Origin: Ditylenchus dipsaci | Taxonomy: Eukaryota; Nematoda; Chromadorea; Rhabditida; Anguinidae | Length of the DNA stretch: 64,000 bases | Reading direction: 5' to 3' | Assembly: GCA_004194705.1 (NCBI GenBank) | Contig: SADC01000260.1 | Span: 62,001 to 126,000, forward strand | In this document: positions 1 through 14,200 of the stretch, piece after piece | Numbering within the stretch: the stretch's first letter is position 1 | How the letters are laid out: each line of letters starts with the position of its first letter | Notes under the pieces: generated by a model | What the model was told of the DNA's origin: nothing | What the model saw: only the letters and a program-made list of their open reading frames with translations | The model's database searches: none | Translations under genes and position numbers: made by a program

Positions 1-1244
1 TTAAAATGCAAACAAAAAAAAATTCCAAAACATTATTGACAAAATCTATGTGGTCCCGCGCGCATTTAAATCTTTGAAATTGCCATGATAAGGAAGAGAC
101 AGGGTCCTTCAAAGAGGAATACAAGACAGGCCTTTTATCGGTGAAACCATATTACAAGACAATGAGTTTCTGAAAGTGATCTCTTTGACTGCTTCCTGAC
201 TTCTTTATTGTCGATCGAGAGGTGAATGTTTAAAAAAAAGTTAAAAATTTAATTAAATAGATATACCTGGTTTAACAAAGCGAAAGTCGCTTGACATTCC
301 ATATATATCTCTAGCCTTAATTTTCATCAGGTACTTTTGAAAAGTAGATCTTGAAAATTCGTCTTTGCTTATCCAAAAAAGTGAAAAAGTAAATAGTTAA
401 ATACGTTTGACTGTCAAGCGTATTATTCAAAAATCTTATTAACCTGAAATTTGAAAAATAAATAAATATTTTTGGTAAGACTGGAATACACTATCAGAGG
501 TTCAGAGTCTGGTTAGCTTGATTTTTTGATTTATTAAAATCGATCAGAAACTAATTTTCAGCGCTTAAACACGTTAATTAAACTTGAATTTTTTTCACCT
601 ATTCGCTTCTAGGATCGTATTCTTCAAAGAAACTTTGTGAAATTTGAATGCGAGCAGGTCAAACCAAGTTTGGTCAATACTGTTTTCGAATTATTTTTTG
701 TATGCATTTGAAGTTAGAATTTTATTTCTAAATAATAAATTGAAAAGTAACAAATATTCAATTTTTCCTGGTTCCTGATTTTGTGAGCAAATTGGAGCTG
801 AAGCCGTAGTTAGAATATTTCGCATAGTGGACAAGTTGTAGTCAGAGGTGCAGTAAAACGTTGATAATGCAAATTACTCTAACCTTTGATTCTTTTATCG
901 GGTGTGAACAAGCCATTAACATGATATTGTTTTACCATCTTTATTCAATGCAGATGGTTAAAGGCATTATAATAGAAAAAAATAATAATTCTGATCTGTT
1001 GAGAGAAAATCCTGAAGATTATACTTAATGAAATACATAAACAAATATCAGGTCTGTTAACAAAATTAGCAGTTAGAAGATAGCACCCGACAGGCTATAA
1101 AAACAAATATATCGTAACATTACAAACAATTAAAGAAAACGAGAAACGGGCCTTATTGTATTTCATAATTCAATTTTATAATTAATCATATCTAAAGTAA
1201 AAATTAGTTGTAAAAAGCTGTATACGAATTTGACAAGAGAAACG
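1..1244. other. AT-rich non-coding DNA
   Basis: I see no open exon, RNA gene or clear repeat boundary here. It lies downstream of the Ig receptor. Confidence 0.5.
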
Positions 1245-1740
1245 CCCGAACTGTAAACTGGAATTCGAAAATTTTGTTAATGCCATCTTGTAGAGCATAA
1301 TGGATTCACTATACGGAATTTCAATTTTTTTTTCCTAACAGATAGAAAAAGTTGTATAAAGAACAAAAATGGATCTGAAGACTCAAGAAACATCGATCCG
1401 AAAACTGCCTTGAAGCTGCCTGTGCATTTTTAATGATTCGTCTTTTTCAGTCAACTCCCTCTAAATGATGACATGTGAATTAAAAAAGTTGTCGGAGCCA
1501 GCTTTGGATCGTATTTACGGAATGTCATTATATCAAGGTTTGACCATAGTGAAATATGTTTTCTCAAAATCCCCACGGGGACCAAGGCAGTTTTCGGCGA
1601 TCAATCAAATCAAGCTTGATGTTTTTTGAGTCACCAGATACAATTTTTTTTATATTAAAATTCAATATAGTTAATCGACTATATTCTACAAGATGGCATC
1701 AACAGAATTCCCGAATTCGAGTTAACAGTTCGGCCGGTTT
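1245..1740. repeat. Inverted-repeat (MITE-like) element
   Basis: The left arm at 1247-1300 is matched in reverse complement at 1675-1737; shared landmarks are the ATGCCATCTTGTAGA block and the GAATTCG block. A second inner pair, 1370-1415 and 1580-1625, shares the CAAGGCAGTTTTCGG block. There is no coding potential. Confidence 0.65.
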
Positions 1741-2250
1741 CATTTGAGTCACACAGTCTTTAGTGAAAGAAAATATTCCTTTAATAATTTTAACGACTTC
1801 GCCAGTTTTTGTTTTTACATACTAAAAATTTTAACATCGACTAAACAAAACCTTATTTAAAAAAAGTTATAGATCAACGGAATTTTCGGTTTTGAAAAAA
1901 ATTCAAAAAAAAAAATATTGGCGAAATCAGAATCCTGTTGACATTTAAGACCAAAATATTTCAAAAAGACTGCCGAAAGCCTGTAAAAACTTGATTAAAA
2001 AGTGTAGAATCCTAGGAAGGAACAAATTTTCTAGAAGGGACTGCATTACAAGCTTTGAAAAAATTAATTTTCACTCAATCAAAATTCAATTTTAAAATTT
2101 TTCATACAAAATACTTTTGCAAAAGCCCTGATAATCCAACTGCAAAATTCAATAAATACAATAAGTTTTGTTTTTAATGAAGAGAGATTTGCATCAAAGT
2201 GATATAATATCTGTTTGAACAAATTATGCAGCAAGATATCTATTAAATGG

Positions 2251-5200
2251 TTATACTGCACTTTGTCTAGGGTAGTGAACACTTTTTATGGTCACTACTT
2301 TCTTTTTGACCACTTGTTCCTGTTGAGCAATTGGCTGAGCGTGAGATACCACAGGGGTTTTATCAGTCAAATGCATTTCGGCATAGTTTAAGCTTTCATG
2401 ACTAAGAGATTTTGTCCCCATGGCTTTCTTAAAGCAAGTTTTTATAAAAAATCATGGACAGTGAAAACTAAAAAAGCTGAAGTTTTTTCTCTATAATTTT
2501 CGGAAAAAGGTGTCAAAATGATTAGGGCAGAAAATCACATCGCTACTACAACTTTTTTCATAAAGAAGGGTTTTTTTAAGTGGTTAAATAAAAGTGGTTA
2601 AAAGTGGTGACTGCATGTTAACCAGTTATTCAGAAGGGGTATGCAGAAAAACAAATATTCACAACATCAGGGATATGTCCAGCAAAACAAGTGAAGTTTT
2701 GAACAAAATAAGTGAATTGAGATAAGTGAAAGAAAGGGTGTGTGTTTTGTTGTAGTTGGCTATACAGAGGACATTCTACTTTCGCTAAATGCGGCATGTA
2801 CGGCTGCATCGTAAGGGTTCTGAAAAATATTACTGTTAAAATATTTGTTTCAAATTGAGAAAGCTTTAAGAAATTTTAAGTTCTTAGTTGACATATTACC
2901 GTACCAGAAACAATACAGAAAACAACACAGTGAAAAAAACATATTTTTCGGTTAATACCTTAAAACTGAAAAATTCCAGAAATTCTAAAAAAATCCTGAA
3001 GGGCAGAAAAATAAGTTGAAAAATTTACAAAATTTTCAATATTTAGGTAAAAAGTTAAAACTTCGCTTTTTGTGCCAAAAAGTTAAGTTTTGAACTTAAA
3101 AAAATAACCCTCAATTCCAAATCATAATTATTTTTAGGCAAACTATGGAGCTTATGCTACAAGGCTAATTTCCGACACCGTTTTTTTGAAAATAATTCAT
3201 ACACTAAAAATTCTTCTTTTAAGGAAACTATCTGATTTCGCCAAATAATAGAAAAAAAGCATGACCGGTTGATCACCACAATAATTACCGAACACACCGT
3301 AGAGACGACCAGCTATTCAGTCATACTTTTCATTTTTTCAAGATTTCAGAAAAAACAATAATGCATATAATAAATCAAGAACGTTTAGTTTGCGAATTTA
3401 TTTTTCACTGTGCATGAATGGTTTTTTCTAAGAACTCTAGAAATGGTCGTCAAAAAAAACTGTGTCAAAAATTACTATTTCGCGTGAATTTTTAGTGAAT
3501 ATGTTTTCTGAAAATGTCTGTACTTATTTCAGTATAGCTGGAAAAAACAACATAAATTAAAATCTTGATTTTTAACTATAGTATACAGTCGAACTCGATA
3601 AGCCGATATCCTTGATAAGCCGACACCCTGAGTTCAGTCCCTTGGGTGTCGGCTTATCGAGGCTCGACTGTAGTTTACTTTTTATCGTAATGTGAGCTAT
3701 ATTACAGTTAACCTATATTGTTATTGTTGACTATGTCATATCATCTTGAATCAATTTTTAAGTACATCATGGCTAATACTCGGGCAACACTGTCTGCTAT
3801 AACATAGTTAAAAGTTTGTTCATATGTTTTTTTTCAATAAGGCAGACAGCTTTTGACATTGGTTCAAATAGGCTTGATTGCCGCGTATGGCTACGAGTCC
3901 ATAGTTTTTCAATGTTTCTTTAATTTTCAAGCCCATTTAAGCTATTTTTAAGCTAACACTAACTCCATAAAAATTTTAGACAAAACCACACTCAAAAAGG
4001 CTCGCTGTGCTCACCTCAACTAAGCTAGATGAAAGCTCTCTTTTTGCGCTGGCACAAAGTTGAGGTGAAGGAGTAGAAGAAGAAGAAGCACTACATCTTC
4101 AAAATAACTGCACACCCTCAAGGCAACCACAACAAACAAATAGAAAATAACCAATGTTAATCACTACAAACAACAACCAATACCACATTATGATTATCAA
4201 AAATTAAGTTGGGGTGGACAAACACAATTAGTGGGGTGTACACAAGTTAGGGCACTCGAAAACAGCTTATACGACGGCTTCTCTACTCATATAAACTTCG
4301 GAAGAGCTCATATTTGACCTCACCTCTCCTGCCATTCCTCCGTTGGGGCTTGAGCCATAAATGCCTCTATTAACATCGTCGGTGTAAGTCATAGAGTCAT
4401 GCACACTGAAAACAAATAAATTAGTAACGGATAAAGATGACTCAGAAGGTTTTTGCAAAATATAGATTTTTTAAATTTTTGTAAGTTAACTAACCCTGAC
4501 TTTAGCTTATCGCTGGAATATTGCGCTTGGTATCTTTGATTTCTGAAATATTTTGAATTGATTTTAATATTCTGAAACTCAAAATATATTTATTATTGAA
4601 AACTCACGGTCAAAACACAAGAGCTGCCACCTCATACACACAATTATGACAATTACTAGTATCAGTCCCGCAGCTACGACAGCCAGCAAAACGATCAGCC
4701 ATGTGGGAGCGCCACTCAACTCTGAACTTCCTGATCCTAATAAATCAGCTAAGTGCACAGGAATCTAAAACAAATAGATTTTATCAAAATAAAAATAAAA
4801 TATTCTAAAAGCTAATTGTTTATCACTCACTCAGCTTGGAAGCTGTTAGCTTCTTAGAATTAAGAAGCTTAACAATTCTTAGACCAAGGCAAGTTTTTTC
4901 AAGTTTTTCACTGCACTGTTTTTTCACCTAAAGTCTATTTTTTAGTTATGCTTCTACAAAGAAATCGAAATTTCCGAAAAATATCGCCTTGGTCCCCCAA
5001 GCTGATTTGAGGTTTTGTTAAGCCTGAAAACTTACTGCTTGGCTCCATATTGGTTTTGCAGTTTAAGCACAATCTGACGACTCTGGTCGTCATCGTGGAT
5101 TGGTGAAATTCTCAGACGGGCAAAAAAGCAATTTGGGACCGTATTGTTCTGGGTTGTTCCTTCAAAATAGAAATTGTGCCAGCTAAAATTAGAATTTTTA

Positions 5201-8200
5201 ATAGCGCACATTTTTTATTTGAAAAGCTCACTTTTGACCCATTTGAATGTCATTTCCATCAATAGAAAAAGTGACCTATAGTAATGAACAAAAAATGTGT
5301 TTAGTGTACTTAGTTTTAAATAAGAGATTTTTTTTACTTCTCTAGCGGCTTAGGCATAGGGTCTGAGCAATAATGAACTTGGACAGCAGCTGTGTTTTGT
5401 GCATCATATTGCTCTACAGTAGTTTCCATATCTGACTCCATTGGCACTGAAAATATGGTCATTGTAACGAAGATATACGAATTATTATTTTTTGACAATG
5501 CGGATAAAATTTTAAAAATAAATGTTTAATTTAGAACGTTAAAATATGAAAAAAAAATTAAAAATTGAAAGTTTAAAACTTGAAAGGTTGCTATGAAAAT
5601 TGCCAACCACATTAGAAAAATATAAAAATTATATGGACCTAATGTTTTTGCCTGGTAATCATTTATTACTTTATTTGTTTGATCACTTTCATATATTATG
5701 TTAACTATCTTACAGTTAACTAACATTAATGTTGACTGTGTTTAACAGCTAACCGGTTAGAGATTTCTCGCTACACAGATATAGACTGTGTAACTGTGTA
5801 ACTAAATATCGTGTATAGTTCTAACCGTCACTTCAAGTTTCACTGTAATACAGTTCTTATATAAATATTTCAGTTACCGTATTTCCTCTAATAACTCACC
5901 CTGCTCTAACAACTCACCCCCCTCAACTTTGAGTATATCTCAGCTCGGAACAAATATTTGGCAAAGCTGTTTATCGCGTTTTCTAATTCCCACGAGCTCT
6001 ACCGATTCCAGTTTTTAAATTTAATATTTTCACCCAAAAATCTCGAGATCGACCTCAAATTTTTCCAATTTTCAGCGATCCAAAAAATAACTCACCCGGG
6101 TGAGTTATTACGGTAACTGTTTTACAGTTGGCTCGAAAATCTCAGTCGTTGTGGTATTTGTTATTGTTATATATATTATCACCTCTAATTCTTCTTTTTT
6201 CTACGTTTCTGTTGTATTTTGAATATTACCTCCTTGGACTTGTACATTTAACACTCTGTCTGGAGCTTGCTCCAAACTAGGGCTGCACTCAGGATATCCT
6301 TGCGAAACGTAAGAACAGGCAGAGCACCAGTACTGGCCTAAAATAATAATAATGAGCCACCCTGTACATTTACGCTTTTATTGTCCGCACGCGTGCGAAG
6401 GTTGTTACCATAAAAGTGCAGTCGAGAGTTAAACAAGCAAATAAAAGGGAGAGAGAGTGTATAAATTTTGGAATTTAAAAATTTTAGAAAGGTCGGATAT
6501 TTGTCTAAAACTCTAATCGCGAGCCGATTAGATAAACTTTTTCCCAATTAGTTCAAATAATTAACTGCATCAAATTGGTTCAAATATTTACTGACCGGAA
6601 TAACTGTAGTTAGAGATTTGGAGGTCACCTTAAAATCATTTTTATAACTATTTTTTTTACTTTCACAACAAACTCACATTGTGCATTTAGGCGAATCACA
6701 CCAGGAGCTTGTTGCGTTTGAATCTCTCTATAGGGGTTATTCAGTCCTTGAGGGCAAGGAGCGTCCACGACCTAAAACATAAAAAGATTAATGCAGCCGA
6801 AATATAACTATGAATAAAAAGTACCTGTCCGTTGCTTTTCCTCAGCTTCCAGAAAACAACTGGTCTGAAATAGATAAATATGTGGAAATTTCTTTGCCCA
6901 ACTTTTTATAAAGTTTGAAAGAATGGTTTTCGTAAAACGTCTTAAAATAAACTAGCATGTTTGTTTTTATGTAATTTTTTTTCTAAGCTAGGCTCAAAAT
7001 TGAAGGGAGAAAACTGCCAACCTTGGGTTTCCTTCCACAATGCATTGCATAGAAACGCGCTGACCAATGTCAACTTTATTGCCAGATGAGAATGGTGTTC
7101 CTGCTTGGAGTTCTTGAAAGTTGTCTTTAATGAGACGTGCAGCAGCTGCAATAGAATCAAATATTCAAGGCCTACATAAGTTGTCATTAATGTCTTACTG
7201 TAAGGGTCGATGTAGACTGCTTGAGAAGTAGGCACATCAGCATCGGAGAACAGACCGTTGTTAGCAGAACACTGGATGGCCTGACCAATCATCTCTGATC
7301 CGATCGAAATCTCTGGTCCATTTCCACTTATTGGCCCACCATTTTTCTGCCATCTGATTTTTTGAAAATTCGATAATTTTTATTTTAGACGGAGTATAGA
7401 AATCTAGCTAGGTGCACTCGGCTTGTCGGACCGAGGGCTTAGCTTTGGTGATTTTAGGAATAGTTTATTAATACTTCGCCGAAACACCGGAACAGAACAC
7501 GTGTTTCGCCAGAACACTAACCGAAACATTCATGTTCTGCCGGAACAAAATGTTTCGGTTAGTGTTTCGGCAAAACATGAAGTTGTTTGGTTGAGGTGTT
7601 CTGCCGGAACTGAAGTTCCGGAACAATGTTTTCAGGTGGCTAATTCTGGATTTTGTGGATATACACATTGGCATGCGATCGCAATAGAGGCCAAAAGCGA
7701 CGAATCAAGGCAAAAAGGCTTTATTTAGCCAACTGTTAAAGCGGAATGACCGTCGACAGTGAAGATAATAAAATTTGATAAAAGTAGGCAAAGCAATTCA
7801 AATTAAGCGCCTGTGGTGGGACTCGAACCGTGGGACTCCACTGCAGTACTATTGTGCTATCGGGATTTCAGTTATTAGGTATCCATTCATCTAAAAATAT
7901 CTTAATCGCTTAGCTCACCTAAGCATTGGGTGGCACTTCAACCTGAGTACCGATAGTTAGGCAATGCCCTTGTACTAACACGTGAGCAGCTTTACATAGA
8001 TTCAACAACCTGGGTGTATCTGAATACCTTACAGGGTACGAAACTACTCCAGCCCTGGAATTTCTAAACAAGTAAATTTGCTGTCTTCGCATTATCAAAC
8101 CGTGTTCAGGACACGATTCTAGATAGGGTACATTGATTTTTAATTACTTTCAGCTAAATCAAAATTTCGGGTTCTGGAGGTCGATATTCATTTAGGGGAG

Positions 8201-11200
8201 GTACTAGGTAATTCCCATGCCTGCTGAGACTAACTGCTCCAACAGACTTTTATTGGACCTACAAAACATTTCTGACTATATTCAAAGATAAAAATGTTGC
8301 TACCACCAGGATTTGAACCTGTAACCTCAAAAATTTAAGGGGTGAATTTATCGCCGCCGCCATTTTGGGTAAGCACCATGACCGTATCTATTCGGACGCC
8401 CACATTACTGGTGAACAGATTGCGGTGCACAGATTGCGCAAAACCGATTTCGCAGTGTTTGGCCTTCAAGTTGGTAGTATACCGTCAAATTTAGGATCCT
8501 CTTTGGATTCGCCACAACTAAATACGCAGGATCGACCCTAAGTAGCAATCGAACGACTTACGACTCGGTACAACAAATGACTCGGTACACCGACTCGGTA
8601 CAACAAATGACTCGGTACACCGACTCGGTACAAGTACGACTCGGTACACCGACTCGGTACAAGTATGACTCGGTACAACGACTCGGTACAACGTACGACT
8701 GGGTACAGCGAGTCGGTACAGCCTACGACTCGGTACAACTAGTCGGTACAATTTTTACAAATTTTATACCAAATTTAATTATTTGTACCAAATTTACTTC
8801 TTTTAGTATCTAATTTTTCTGGATCATGGTCTCGTTAACTTATTTAGAATATATATCCAGGGCTGCCATTTAGGTTGATTAATCAGAAAATGTTGATTTT
8901 TAGGCACCGGGAGTTCTTACAAATCTGATTTTAGTCCCAAATCTGATTTTTTTTTTTAATATTTCGTTCATTTCAGACACTAGGAACACGCAAAGACTTG
9001 ATTTTTAGTCCCAAATCTGATTTCTTGCACAAATTTGCATATATCCCGTATATCATGTATATCCTATTAGGATACCTGTCTCGTTTCTGCCTGGAGACCG
9101 GGTTTATGGTCCGCTATATCGAGATTCCCTTGTACCTAGAATTCCTTTTGTAGATCCTTCCCCTCTGGGGACCAGTTTCAGCTGTTTCGTCCTCCGAGAC
9201 GTTTAATTCTCAGTTCTTATCTTAAAGCTGTTATACAGACAGGTAGCAGTAATTATCCTCCGGTAAATTCTTTCTTCCCTAAATTCACCCGGCGGTGAAT
9301 TTACCCTCCAGAAAATTCACCCGCGGTAACTTCACTCTCCATAACGTACATAATCTTGAGGTTACAGGTTCCAATTCTTGTGTTAGTTAACATCATTTTT
9401 TCTTAAAGGGAAGGTTTTTTTACCCTATGCAAAATCGTTTCCGGAACACGGCTTGATAATACTAAAATAATATTGTAATTTGTCGTACAAACCCTACCGA
9501 GTCGTAAAACCCTAGTTTTGGAGTAGTTCCGTATCCTGTAGGGTATCCAGGTGGTACTGGAGTGTACCTAGGCACCTAATGCTGCTACTAAGGTATTAGT
9601 AACCAGGTAGTATAATAATACAGTCAAACCTAGGTTATCCGGCACTCCAGTTATCTGGCACCTCGTTTATCCAGCACCTTGAGGCCGGTCCCCAGAGGTA
9701 CCGCCTTAGGTGGATGGATATATCTGGAGACCTCATGTGAATAGATGTCCAGGCAGTTAACTGTTTAAATAACTGTTTCGTTCCATTCAATCCATATCCA
9801 GAAACGAGTGGTGCAAATTTTCGAGGGTGAGTTTAGTCGATATAGTACAAGAAAGAGTAAATTTGGTACAAAAATTAAATTTGGTATAAAAATTTGTAAA
9901 AATTGTACCGAGTCGTTGTACCGAGTCGTAGGTTGTACCGACTCGCTGTACCCAGTCGTACGTTGTACCGAGTCGTTGTACCGAGTCATACTTGTACCGA
10001 GTCGGTGTACCGAGTCATTTGTTGTACCGAGTCGTTGCTATACCGTAGCAATCAACTGTGGCATTTGATTACCGGAAAATTAGTTTGGTTAGATGAGCTT
10101 CACATTAACTGTATATCACATTTAAAAGATACGTTGCACCGGAATCCATGCTGGTATTGTCACGATCTAAGAAATTTTTTTCCAGATCGATAGAGCATTA
10201 AAAATATGATTTTACATAAAAATCCGAATTTCCCGAATGGTCCATTTATGAATATATCCCGAGTTGCACGAGCGCCAGCGCCGGGTTTTTTTGTTTTTTT
10301 ATGCAAATAATCCTAGCATCTGCGGTAATAGCAAGTATCACCGATAAGTTTTTTTCAATCTAAAAAAAAGTAAGTCATTGGCAGTCTCGAAAAAAGGTTA
10401 TCGTCAACGCTGGCACCCACAAATTGTCAGGTCGGCTAGAAACTTGTCAGGTCGGTTAGAAACTTGTCAGGTCGGCGCCCGGCGCCCGTTTGACTAGCAG
10501 CGCCGGCGCCCGTGCAACTATGAAGATAGCAATTCTTTTGAAAGTTGAGCATAAACAATATATTCGACGAGATTACTTAAGTATGTGTTGTACGGCGCAG
10601 TAGGTAGTGAGTTCGAGTGTAAGTAATACACTCTAGTTCGACCCCTACTCTGTGTTATTGATTCGTGAAATTTTTGCTTTGGAACCTCTTGTTGTTTTTT
10701 TACTAATTTTTATTTTGATATTCCGATTTTGACTTTTTGTGTTAGGTACCAAGACAAACAAGCTAAAAAGGTATCTATATACTCAAATAGATAAATCAAG
10801 AATATTTTGACCATAATATGGATATTTAGTCGATATTCGGATTGGTATGTTCTGCCGGAACGAAAAACCGTGTTCTGCCGAAACAGAATTTTGTTTCGCC
10901 GAAACGTCGATGTTTCGGTAAAGTATGAATGAACCTAATGAAAAAAAAATTTATCAATAAAATAAGCCCATGATTTATTCTAACTACAAAAAATTCAGCT
11001 GATTGCCTATCTTTAGGATCGAAAATTAGTCATGAGTCACATGGTTAAAAATATAAAAACATGAAGACGATATAAAAGACCACAGTTTTTTGTCCCTGTT
11101 TACCTGAAAGAAGTTGGAGCAGGGTGTGCATTAACAGAACAGTGCAGACTTTTGCGTCTAGGCGTTTGTTGGCAGGCTCCAGTGGCATCTCTGAAATTAA

Positions 11201-14200
11201 GTGATGAAAAAATTAGCGATAAGTTGAGTAAACCTCCACAAATCACAGCATACCTTACACATTCTACATAAAACTTCAGCCCTTGGTTAGGAATTGAAAC
11301 AGGACCATGACCATTGCTATCCACTACGTGCACCTAATTTTATAACAATAAAAGGCAAAATATAAACAAATATTGGTACTAATTCGTTTAGCCCCACACC
11401 CCCACTTTTTTATTTTTATTTTCTTTGATGCGACAAACATCTTTCATTTATTCACATAGATACAAATCAACAATTTGTGACCATAAAAAGAACATAATAT
11501 CATTTCCACCGAACTTTCGGCGCCATACAAAATCAGAGACATAGCTTTTAAAAACAGAACGATGTGTGCCATATTCTTGCTTGTTCCACATTTTTAGTCG
11601 TGTTTTAGCAAAAAGTTTTTGCAAAAAAGCAAGAACACGACTAAAAATGGAAAATGATAAAAAATATACGTTATTTAAAAAATTGTGCAAATTGAGACAC
11701 GAAAGCAAAAAATGGGGTGTGGGGCTAAACCGAATTAGTACCCAAATATTAACACAATAACAAAACAATAAGTTAAATGTTTTATATTTCGCAAACAACT
11801 CACTTGTTTTAAGTAGCGCACATCTACCACAGAAGGACTAGAATCGATGGTACCACCGTTGATTGCAGCTTGACAAATAATGGTAGCACCAGTCCACAGA
11901 GGATTAGCTTCTACATTTGGCAGTGTGACTGTCTAAAAAAAGTATATTTTTGTAACGCTTTTTTGATATCAAAGAATAAATTTCCGAAAGTTTATTCTTG
12001 ATAAATAATTTTGGTTTTTTTTCACTTACCGGGACCCTTCCACCTTTAATTCCGTTCTCTTTTCGCTTTATTTGATAAAAGAATGTTCCGATAAGTGAAG
12101 AGTATCGTAATTTTTTCTATTAATCATTTTCTATGTCCTATTTCATGTTTAGGTTTTTTTTGTCAGATTTGGGGTAATTAGGGGTAATCTTTTAGGGTAA
12201 TCTTAATATCAAGTAAATTCGACTACTTGTCAGTGGTCACTTATACTTTCCCGTGATAATTATAATTTCATATCCCTGCAAGTACTACAAATGAGTTTTG
12301 GCCACGGGATCAGTGAAAGAGACCGTACCTGTACATTAATAATAACTGTGTTGTTTCACCTGTTCAAAAATCAGTCGTCTGTCTGCCCTCTATTCAATTA
12401 TGTACAAATTTTGTCAGCCAAATTACAAATGCTTCTCACTTTTCTAGTCTTTCTATTTTGTAAAACCAGAACAATGGGGCCTATTCTCGGCCACCCAGCC
12501 ATAATTACACCCCTCTGCAAATAGGGGCACACACACAAAAGCAAGGTCAGTCAGCCTATTGTTCTTGCAGCAAAAAACGGCAGAACTCTGTCCAACCTGT
12601 AGCAGGAACAAGAAAAGGGCATGCTATACAAAGAAAGGCCTTAATCTTGAAGGATAAAGGGAAAAGAAAAGAGCTGCTTTAAGCCATATTTAGTGAGTTC
12701 AAGTGGATACCGATGCAGGCTAGCAAAGGGTAATTTGTCGGCTTTCTTTTGGCTTGGCAGGGCACATTAATCAAAAAGGACAGATGGGTCAAATTAAATT
12801 TTTGAGGAAAAACATTTATGTAGAATTAGTAGTTAGTGTTTTTTTGCCGTAATTTTTTTTTTGGATTTTCAAGAAACATTTTAATATAGACTTATTTTTT
12901 ATTGGTTATTGTTATTTTCATGCTGCAAAAGGTTGTTGAAAAGCCGTCACAAAGGTACATAAAGAAACAATTGGGCGGAAAAAGTTGGTGGAGTCGAAAA
13001 TAATGGTCAGGAAATGAACGCAAAGTGACCTTGCAGGTTGGACAAAGCCACATTATTTTATGAGTTCTGTCATCAACAGAAATACTAATCTGTGTATGCT
13101 CAGCCAAATGGAAATATAAAATTTTTTAGGTGATTTTAGCAGGCTTTGAACACAAAGTTGACAATGATTACCGTACTGGAAAAATCGGGCGACGGTCTTT
13201 TCGTCCCCGGTCATTTCGTCCCCGGTCATTTCGTCCCCGGTCATTTCGTCCCCCGGTCATTTCGTCCCCCGGTCATTTCGTCCCCTGTCCTTTTCGTCCC
13301 CAAATTCCGCCAATTTAAAATTTTGAAACAGGTTCAGATCCATGTGGTAGCAGACATTTTTTTCCTGAATGACAGTCATATATTTGTAATAATCCCGTGG
13401 CATCTCCTCTAAATGTAACACCTCCAGAATCCGAAATATTGGATTTAATTGAAAGTAATTAAAAATTATTGTACTCATCTAGAATTGTGTCCTGAACATG
13501 GTTTTATAATGCTAAACATTAAGAACCCAGCTCGGGAGTTGTTTCCTATGAGTAGTTTCCTATCCCGTAGAAAATACACGTGATAGTATGAAGGTGGTAG
13601 TACCGAGAAAGTAGTACTTAGTGGTAGTAACAAGGCAGTGACTATGAATCGATACTCAGGTGTAAGTGCCTGGGTGATGGTACTTGGGTGGTGGTAGATA
13701 GTAATTTATATTTAGTGGTACCTAAAGGTGAGTACTTAGTCGACAATAGCTAGATTGTATATTAGACTATTTTTCGCAAAGCATATGACCATGCTAGCAG
13801 CTGGATGCACATGCACCAACTAAACCAAGTGGTCGTCCACTTGGATCGAATTTTTTTACGTTATTGGAAAATCCAAAACTTGTTTTTTCGCACTAATTCA
13901 ATCATTATAAAGATGGTATGACAGTGCTAAAATTACGTTTTGCGAGATTTACGAGAACTGTGAAAATACCATCAAAACGTAATTTTACTACTGTCAAACC
14001 ATCTATAGAATGCTCGAATTGGTACAGAAAGTAGGTTTTGGAACCCAAAACGAAATTTTTTTTTGATCCAAGTGTACGACTACTTGGTTTTGTTGGTACA
14101 TCGGGCATCCAGGTATTGAACAGGTATTGAGATTCTCTATTTTATTTCAGGCCAATTAGGATGGATATCCGCTTGATCAGCTGGTACCCTCTCCAGATTT

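Larger units (their letters stand above)
7463..10935. mobile_element. Outer foldback element with GCCGAAACA arms
   Basis: The left arm 7463-7630 and right arm 10840-10935 both carry repeats of the type TTCGCCGAAACA / TTCTGCCGGAACA in opposite orientation. The outermost 25 bases match at about 20 positions (AGTTTATTAATACTT versus GGTTCATTCATACTT in reverse complement). The element lies in the Ig-receptor intron between 7354 and 11103 and is itself the target of the element at 8551-10044. It contains no recognisable gene. Confidence 0.6.

Noticed and set aside
7805..7870. tRNA-like text with a T-arm GGTTCGAGTCCCA (minus), and a similar one near 8310
   Set aside because: No full cloverleaf or anticodon arm can be drawn. 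Both lie in dispersed inverted repeats, so at most a SINE-like relic.
8518..10193. Several open frames with repeating peptides (such as PSRCTES, TRYTDSVQ)
   Set aside because: They are the tandem arms of the foldback element read in six frames, open only because the unit lacks stops.
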